A stretch of DNA of 10,813 bases. Origin: an uncultured Bacteroidia bacterium. Lineage in GTDB: Bacteria > Bacteroidota > Bacteroidia > Bacteroidales > UBA932. Within the stretch, counting starts at the first letter, position 1. The number at the start of each line of letters is the position of its first letter. The notes under the pieces are model-generated. The model saw only the letters and a program-made list of their open reading frames with translations. It did no database searches and had not been told where the DNA came from. Positions 7,669 to 10,813 of the stretch are shown here, in pieces. Position numbers and translations under genes: made by a program. Location of the stretch: positions 1 through 10,813 of the forward strand of contig CACXFP010000100.1 in assembly GCA_902766985.1 (NCBI GenBank), read 5' to 3'.

Positions 7669-8064
7669 TTAATAAACATAGCACAGTACCTCGCCGCCGA
7701 CGTTGAGCTCCCTGGCTTTCTTCTCGGTGACGACACCCTTGGAAGTGGAAAGGACCGCGATTCCGAGGCCGTTCAGGACCCTGGGAAGGTTCTCCACATC
7801 GACATACCTCCTCATACCGGGAGTGGAAACGCGCTGGATCTTCTTGATAGCGGCCACCTTGGACTGGGGATGGTACTTGAGGGCGATCTTGATGGTGTCA
7901 TAGGGGGTACCCTCGACTACCTTGTAGCTGAGGATGTAACCCTCTTCGCAAAGGATCTTCGTGATGGCCACCTTCAGCTTGGAAGACGGGATCTCGACGA
8001 TCTTCTTACCTGCGAGGTAAGCGTTGCGAATCCTGGTCAGAAAATCTGCAATTGGATCAGTCAT
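7669..8064 (-). CDS. rpsH: 30S ribosomal protein S8 (uS8)
   Basis: S8 binds the central domain of 16S rRNA and is needed for platform assembly. The 131 residues match the family. It begins MTDPIADFLTRIRNAYLAGK, which is diagnostic, and the C-terminal domain contains RVSTPGMRRYVDVENLPRVL, NGLGIAVLSTSKGVVT and the end GGEVLCYVY. In E. coli S8 is the repressor of the spc operon, acting at the start of rplE. No match to that site was recognised here. The gene is preceded by the only long gap inside the operon (78 bp, 8065-8142), which holds a hairpin. No Shine-Dalgarno is visible; the upstream bases are A-rich. Confidence 0.98.
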   Translation of the reverse strand: MTDPIADFLTRIRNAYLAGKKIVEIPSSKLKVAITKILCEEGYILSYKVVEGTPYDTIKIALKYHPQSKVAAIKKIQRVSTPGMRRYVDVENLPRVLNGLGIAVLSTSKGVVTEKKARELNVGGEVLCYVY

Positions 8065-8086
8065 TTTGTTTGTCTTTTAACGAACC

Positions 8087-8100
8087 GGCGCCGTAGCGCC
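8087..8100 (-). other. G+C-rich hairpin with UACG tetraloop in the rpsN-rpsH gap
   Basis: On the transcribed strand the bases read GGCGC-TACG-GCGCC, a five-base-pair all-G/C stem closing a C(UACG)G loop of the very stable UNCG type. It sits 22 bp before the rpsH ATG in an otherwise A/T-rich 78-bp gap. No U-run follows, so an intrinsic terminator is unlikely. It could be an mRNA processing or stability element, or a protein-binding site. The structure is seen in the sequence; any function is inferred. Confidence 0.6.
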
Positions 8101-8142
8101 CGATATCCGATTGTTATAAATTGATAATAATAGATGTATTCA

Positions 8143-8412
8143 CTACCAGCTGGCTTTCTTTACGCCGGGGATGAGGCCGTTGGAGGCCATTTCGCGGAAC
8201 TGGATACGGCTGAGGCCGAATGCCCTCATATATCCCTTGGGGCGGCCGGTGAGGGAGCAGCGGTTGTGGAGACGGACCGGAGACGAATTCTTGGGGAGCT
8301 TGTCGAGGGCTGCCCAGTCGCCGGCTTCCTTCAAAGCCTTCCTCTTCTCAGCGTATTTAGCAACAAGTTTCGCACGCTTTACCTCGCGGGCTTTCATTGA
8401 TTCTTTTGCCAT
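8143..8412 (-). CDS. rpsN: 30S ribosomal protein S14 (uS14), long zinc-free type
   Basis: S14 belongs to the 30S head and is added late in assembly. The 89-residue length and the absence of paired CxxC motifs place it in the long, zinc-independent class, as in E. coli, and not the 61-residue zinc type. The signature is [20 protein letters not shown], then [20 protein letters not shown], ending ASW. The gene lies 11 bp after rplE and is followed by the unusually long 78-bp gap before rpsH. The stop is TAG. Only a weak AGG lies near the ATG. Confidence 0.98.
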   Translation of the reverse strand: MAKESMKAREVKRAKLVAKYAEKRKALKEAGDWAALDKLPKNSSPVRLHNRCSLTGRPKGYMRAFGLSRIQFREMASNGLIPGVKKASW

Positions 8413-8423
8413 CTTATACCTGT

Positions 8424-9026
8424 TTAGTTATTATGTTTCTTGAAAGGCAGACCGAACTCCTTGAGGAGGGCGTAAGCTTCCTCGTCGGTATTTGCGGTGG
8501 TCACGAAAGTAACCTCGATACCGTGGATCCTGGGGTTCTTGTCGATGTCGATCTCAGGGAAAATAAGCTGCTCCTTGAGGCCGAGGGTGTAGTTGCCGCG
8601 ACCGTCAAGTTTCTCCGCTATACCGTTGAAGTCACGGATACGGGGAAGGGAAACGCGGATGAGCCTCTCGAGGAACTCATACATCTTGGTAGCACGGAGG
8701 GTCACCTTGGTTCCGATGGGCATGCCCCTACGGAGCTTGAAGTTGGAAACGTCCTTGGTGGAAGTGGTGAGGACGGCCTTCTGTCCGGCGATCTTGCTGA
8801 GCTCTTCGGCTGCTTCCTCTACAATCTTCCTGTCCTGGGTGGCGTCGCCGACGCCTTCGTTGAGGGTAATCTTCACGAGCCTGGGCACCTGCATTACAGT
8901 CGTGTAGTTGAACTGCTTCATGAGCTTGGGCACGATCTCCTCCTTGTAAACCTTCTTGAGGGTAGGTACATATCCCTTGGGGAGGGCTACGCTCACCGCG
9001 GGAGTGTTATTTGCTTTCTTTGCCAT
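8424..9026 (-). CDS. rplE: 50S ribosomal protein L5 (uL5) with short N-terminal extension
   Basis: L5 binds 5S rRNA and forms part of the central protuberance, contacting the P-site tRNA and the 30S head. The conserved blocks are [60 protein letters not shown] and [13 protein letters not shown]. The 200 residues exceed the roughly 180 of E. coli. The excess is mainly about 16 extra residues at the N-terminus ([16 protein letters not shown]), before the usual start of homology. The only upstream-supported start is this ATG, 2 bp after the rplX stop, so the extension is probably translated. In E. coli this start region is the S8 repression site; no equivalent was recognised here. Confidence 0.97.
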   Translation of the reverse strand: MAKKANNTPAVSVALPKGYVPTLKKVYKEEIVPKLMKQFNYTTVMQVPRLVKITLNEGVGDATQDRKIVEEAAEELSKIAGQKAVLTTSTKDVSNFKLRRGMPIGTKVTLRATKMYEFLERLIRVSLPRIRDFNGIAEKLDGRGNYTLGLKEQLIFPEIDIDKNPRIHGIEVTFVTTANTDEEAYALLKEFGLPFKKHNN

Positions 9027-9028
9027 GG

Positions 9029-9361
9029 TTACTTGATCTCCTGTCCTGATTTTTTAGCATAACGGATCTTCTTTCCGTCCACAACCTTATGGCCGACCCT
9101 GGTGGGAACGGGCTTCGCAGCCGTGCTCTGGTCGGGATCGAGAAGGTTTACGTTGGAAATATGGATGCTGGCCTCTCTCTTGATGATGCCGCCCTGGGGC
9201 GCCTTGGCATTGGGCTTGGTGTGCCTGCTTACCATGTTGACACCCTCGACGATCACGCGATCCTCGTCGCGGAGCACCTCGAGTACCTTTCCGGTCTTGC
9301 CCTTGTCATTGCCGGCGTTCACAAACACCGTGTCACCTTTCTTGATATTGAATTTTTTCAT
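9029..9361 (-). CDS. rplX: 50S ribosomal protein L24 (uL24)
   Basis: L24 is an assembly initiator of the 50S subunit near the tunnel exit. The 110-residue product has a KOW domain at the N-terminus ([20 protein letters not shown]) and the signature [20 protein letters not shown], then [19 protein letters not shown]. The C-terminal tail is basic. It lies 12 bp after rplN and 2 bp before rplE, an arrangement that favours coupled translation of the two. No Shine-Dalgarno is visible. Confidence 0.98.
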   Translation of the reverse strand: MKKFNIKKGDTVFVNAGNDKGKTGKVLEVLRDEDRVIVEGVNMVSRHTKPNAKAPQGGIIKREASIHISNVNLLDPDQSTAAKPVPTRVGHKVVDGKKIRYAKKSGQEIK

Positions 9362-9373
9362 GATGCGTGAATA

Positions 9374-9739
9374 TTAAAGGACCTCCGGGGCCAGTGAGAC
9401 GATTTTCATGTAGTTCTCGCGGAGCTCACGGGCGACGGGTCCGAAGATACGGGTCCCGCGGAGTTCTCCTGCGGCGTTCAGAAGGACGCATGCATTGTCG
9501 TCGAAACGGATATATGAACCGTCGGGACGGCGGATTTCCTTCTTGGTGCGCACAATGACAGCCCTGGAGACGGTGCCCTTCTTGGCATCGCCGCCGGAGA
9601 TGGCGCTCTTCACGGCTACGACGATCGTATCGCCGACAGTCGCATAACGATGGTGGGTACCTCCAAGTACGCGGATGCAGAGGACTTCCTTAGCACCGCT
9701 GTTGTCGGCCACCAGTAAACGTGATTCTTGCTGTATCAT
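9374..9739 (-). CDS. rplN: 50S ribosomal protein L14 (uL14)
   Basis: L14 lies at the subunit interface and forms intersubunit bridges; it is also the docking site for the silencing factor RsfS in bacteria that have it. The 121-residue product starts [20 protein letters not shown] and continues [20 protein letters not shown], the family signature. The end block, [20 protein letters not shown] then APEVL, is typical. It starts 4 bp after the rpsQ stop. In E. coli rplN begins the separate spc operon; here no promoter-like motif is seen in the 4-bp gap, so S10-end and spc genes appear to form one transcript. Confidence 0.98.
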   Translation of the reverse strand: MIQQESRLLVADNSGAKEVLCIRVLGGTHHRYATVGDTIVVAVKSAISGGDAKKGTVSRAVIVRTKKEIRRPDGSYIRFDDNACVLLNAAGELRGTRIFGPVARELRENYMKIVSLAPEVL

Positions 9740-9743
9740 GATG

Positions 9744-9998
9744 TTACTTTGCTTTTTCTACGATTTCAACCAATCTCCACCTCTTGGTCTTGCTGAGGGG
9801 GCGGGTCTCCATGATGCGGACCTTGTCGCCTTCGTTGCACTCGTTCTTCTCATCCTGGGCTACGAACTTGTTCGTCCTGGTGATGAACTTGCCATAAAGG
9901 GGATGCTCCTTGCGGGTCTCGACGGCGACGATGATGGTCTTGTCATTCTTGTTGCTGACGACCACGCCGATTCTTTCCTTGCGAAGATTTCTTTCCAT
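9744..9998 (-). CDS. rpsQ: 30S ribosomal protein S17 (uS17)
   Basis: S17 is a primary 16S rRNA-binding protein with an OB fold, important for early 30S body assembly. The 84 residues equal the E. coli length. It begins [20 protein letters not shown] and carries the motif [20 protein letters not shown], then [20 protein letters not shown]. The order rpmC-rpsQ-rplN is standard. It follows rpmC by 12 bp; no Shine-Dalgarno is visible in front of the ATG. Confidence 0.98.
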   Translation of the reverse strand: MERNLRKERIGVVVSNKNDKTIIVAVETRKEHPLYGKFITRTNKFVAQDEKNECNEGDKVRIMETRPLSKTKRWRLVEIVEKAK

Positions 9999-10010
9999 AT
10001 GGGGGTCTCT

Positions 10011-10208
10011 TTATTTCTGTTCTTTTTCTTTCTGGGCGAGGATGGTGATCATCCTGGCGATATCCTTGCGGCTCTTCTTGATCTTGGAGGTGTCCTCCAG
10101 GGGAGAGACGGCGTGATTCATCTTCATCGATTCGAGGTTCTTCCTCTCAACAATGATGCGGTCCTTGAGGTCGGCGACGGACATTTCGCGAATTTCAGTC
10201 GTTTTCAT
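10011..10208 (-). CDS. rpmC: 50S ribosomal protein L29 (uL29)
   Basis: L29 is a small helical hairpin protein next to L23 at the tunnel exit, close to where signal recognition particle and trigger factor dock. The 65-residue product starts MKTTEIREMSVADLKDRIIV and contains the conserved stretch around NHAVSPLEDTSKIKKSRKDI followed by ARMITILAQKEKEQK. It lies 18 bp after rplP and 12 bp before rpsQ. No strong Shine-Dalgarno precedes the ATG; there is only a purine-rich AAGAGA next to it. Confidence 0.97.
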   Translation of the reverse strand: MKTTEIREMSVADLKDRIIVERKNLESMKMNHAVSPLEDTSKIKKSRKDIARMITILAQKEKEQK

Positions 10209-10226
10209 TCTCTTGATGCATTGACA

Positions 10227-10646
10227 TTATTCAACATAATCCCTGCGCACGACGAACTTCGTGGCAATGGGAAGCTTGTTGGCTGCGAGCCTCATGGCCT
10301 CTTTCGCAACCTCCAGGGACACGCCCTCGGCCTCGATAAGGATACGGCCGGGAGTAACGGGAGCGACGAATCCGTAGGGATCGCCCTTACCCTTACCCAT
10401 ACGGGTATCGAGAGGCTTCTTGGTGACCGGCTTGACAGGGAATATCCTGATCCATATCTGACCTTCACGGTTCATACGGCGGGACAGAGCCTGACGGGCA
10501 GCCTCGATCTGCTGCTGGGTGAGCCAGCAATTCTCAAGGGTCTTAAGTCCGAAAGAACCGAACGCAAGCTGGTTGCCCCTCTGGGCCATACCCTTCATGC
10601 GATTCTTTTGTTCCCTTCTGTACTTTGTTTTCTTAGGTTGTAACAT
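10227..10646 (-). CDS. rplP: 50S ribosomal protein L16 (uL16), first gene of the transcript
   Basis: L16 organises the A-site tRNA region and the peptidyl-transferase surroundings of the 50S subunit. The 139 residues match the family. It starts [20 protein letters not shown]; typical blocks are [20 protein letters not shown] and [20 protein letters not shown], followed by RMGKGKG, where Arg82 corresponds to the Arg that is hydroxylated in E. coli L16. The gene is normally preceded directly by rpsC. Here it is preceded by at least 167 bp of A/T-rich non-coding sequence with a promoter-like motif and a leader, so it appears to open the operon. No Shine-Dalgarno is visible. Confidence 0.98.
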   Translation of the reverse strand: MLQPKKTKYRREQKNRMKGMAQRGNQLAFGSFGLKTLENCWLTQQQIEAARQALSRRMNREGQIWIRIFPVKPVTKKPLDTRMGKGKGDPYGFVAPVTPGRILIEAEGVSLEVAKEAMRLAANKLPIATKFVVRRDYVE

Positions 10647-10727
10647 CGCTGTGTGCTTTAAATATATTTCCTAATTTATAAGCAATTGAGTATCAGTCAA
10701 TTGGGTAAACTTCCCCTCAATTTTGGA
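10647..10727 (-). promoter_or_regulatory. 5' leader of the rplP transcript with two competing hairpins
   Basis: The untranslated leader from the predicted start site to the rplP ATG is about 80 nt. One hairpin (10683-10703) pairs CAATTGA with TCAATTG, seven base pairs around the loop CTGATAC. An alternative hairpin (10699-10722) pairs AATTGAGG with CCCAATT-side bases, seven pairs with one bulged A and a nine-base loop. Both need bases 10699-10703, so only one can form at a time. The last 30 nt before the ATG are A/T-rich and unstructured. Leader control by a ribosomal protein or by attenuation is possible but is inference; no known leader family was recognised. Confidence 0.45.
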
Positions 10728-10730
10728 CTG

Positions 10731-10761
10731 CAAAGTTAGTAAAAAACATTTGATTCACAAC
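10731..10761 (-). promoter_or_regulatory. Bacteroidota-type promoter upstream of rplP
   Basis: The minus strand has TAACTTTG at 10731-10738, a perfect fit to the Bacteroidota -7 consensus TAnnTTTG. The bases GTTG at 10758-10761 lie 19 nt further upstream, matching three of four bases of the -33 consensus TTTG at the usual 19-21 nt spacing. The predicted transcription start is about 4 nt beyond the -7 box, near 10727. A/T-rich tracts lie just upstream. This is the only TAnnTTTG-type motif found in any gap between genes, so it probably drives the whole gene run. Confidence 0.75.
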
Positions 10762-10813
10762 TTTTTCTGAAAAATTTTTTATCTTTTTCGACACGGGTTT
10801 TTGATGGTCAACT
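10762..10813. other. A/T-rich non-coding edge with no rpsC
   Basis: The last 52 bases hold A and T runs and no open frame resembling the C-terminus of S3 (rpsC) or any other protein. They may form an upstream A/T-rich element of the promoter. Whatever gene lies further upstream is outside the window. Confidence 0.6.

Noticed and set aside
9000..9060. S8 repressor site at the rplX-rplE junction as in E. coli
   Set aside because: I could not recognise the conserved S8-binding core or a convincing helix there by eye.
9675..10643. Long plus-strand open frame (322 codons) opposite rplP, rpmC, rpsQ and the start of rplN
   Set aside because: It is antisense to four conserved genes, has no recognisable domain, and open antisense frames are expected where the coding strand rarely uses codons that read as stops in reverse.
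10762..10795. A/T runs that could be a terminator for a gene beyond the right edge
   Set aside because: The possible stem is only A-T pairs with no G/C core, and no gene is seen for it to serve.
1..10813. Mobile elements, CRISPR arrays, tRNA or rRNA genes, or an undescribed gene system
   Set aside because: Both strands are accounted for by conserved housekeeping genes with short gaps; no inverted terminal repeats, spaced direct repeats or structural RNA genes were seen.

Overview
The window is one continuous run of ribosomal protein and core housekeeping genes. All 22 genes lie on the minus strand, so transcription runs from the right edge to the left. In transcription order they are rplP, rpmC, rpsQ, rplN, rplX, rplE, rpsN, rpsH, rplF, rplR, rpsE, rpmD, rplO, secY, map, infA, rpmJ, rpsM, rpsK, rpsD, rpoA and rplQ. 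This is the end of the S10 cluster (rplP-rpmC-rpsQ), the complete spc block (rplN to secY, with map, infA and rpmJ) and the complete alpha block (rpsM to rplQ).

The organism looks like a member of the Bacteroidota, most likely Bacteroidales. The pointers are an RpoA that starts [12 protein letters not shown], an L17 with a long Ala/Pro/Glu/Lys-rich tail, a 38-residue L36 that has lost part of its zinc site, almost no Shine-Dalgarno sequences before start codons, and a TAnnTTTG-type promoter of the kind used by the Bacteroidota primary sigma factor. Genus cannot be read from the window. The genes are fairly G+C-rich, and the region upstream of rplP is strongly A/T-rich.

Layout: 10647-10813 is non-coding and holds a probable promoter (-7 element at 10731-10738) and a leader of about 80 nt that can form two mutually exclusive hairpins. 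From 10646 to 26 the genes are packed with gaps of 2 to 31 bp. The exception is a 78-bp gap between rpsN and rpsH, which contains a G+C-rich hairpin with a UACG tetraloop. No terminator is visible after rplQ; only 25 bases remain there.

The products build both ribosomal subunits (L16, L29, L14, L24, L5, L6, L18, L30, L15, L36, L17; S17, S14, S8, S5, S13, S11, S4). The other genes supply the secretion channel (SecY), N-terminal methionine removal (MAP), initiation factor IF-1 and the RNA polymerase alpha subunit. No gene of unknown function or mobile element is present, and nothing supports a new biological system. The points worth a second look are the break upstream of rplP where rpsC would be expected, the leader, three isolated strong Shine-Dalgarno sites in the middle of the operon, and the rpsN-rpsH hairpin.
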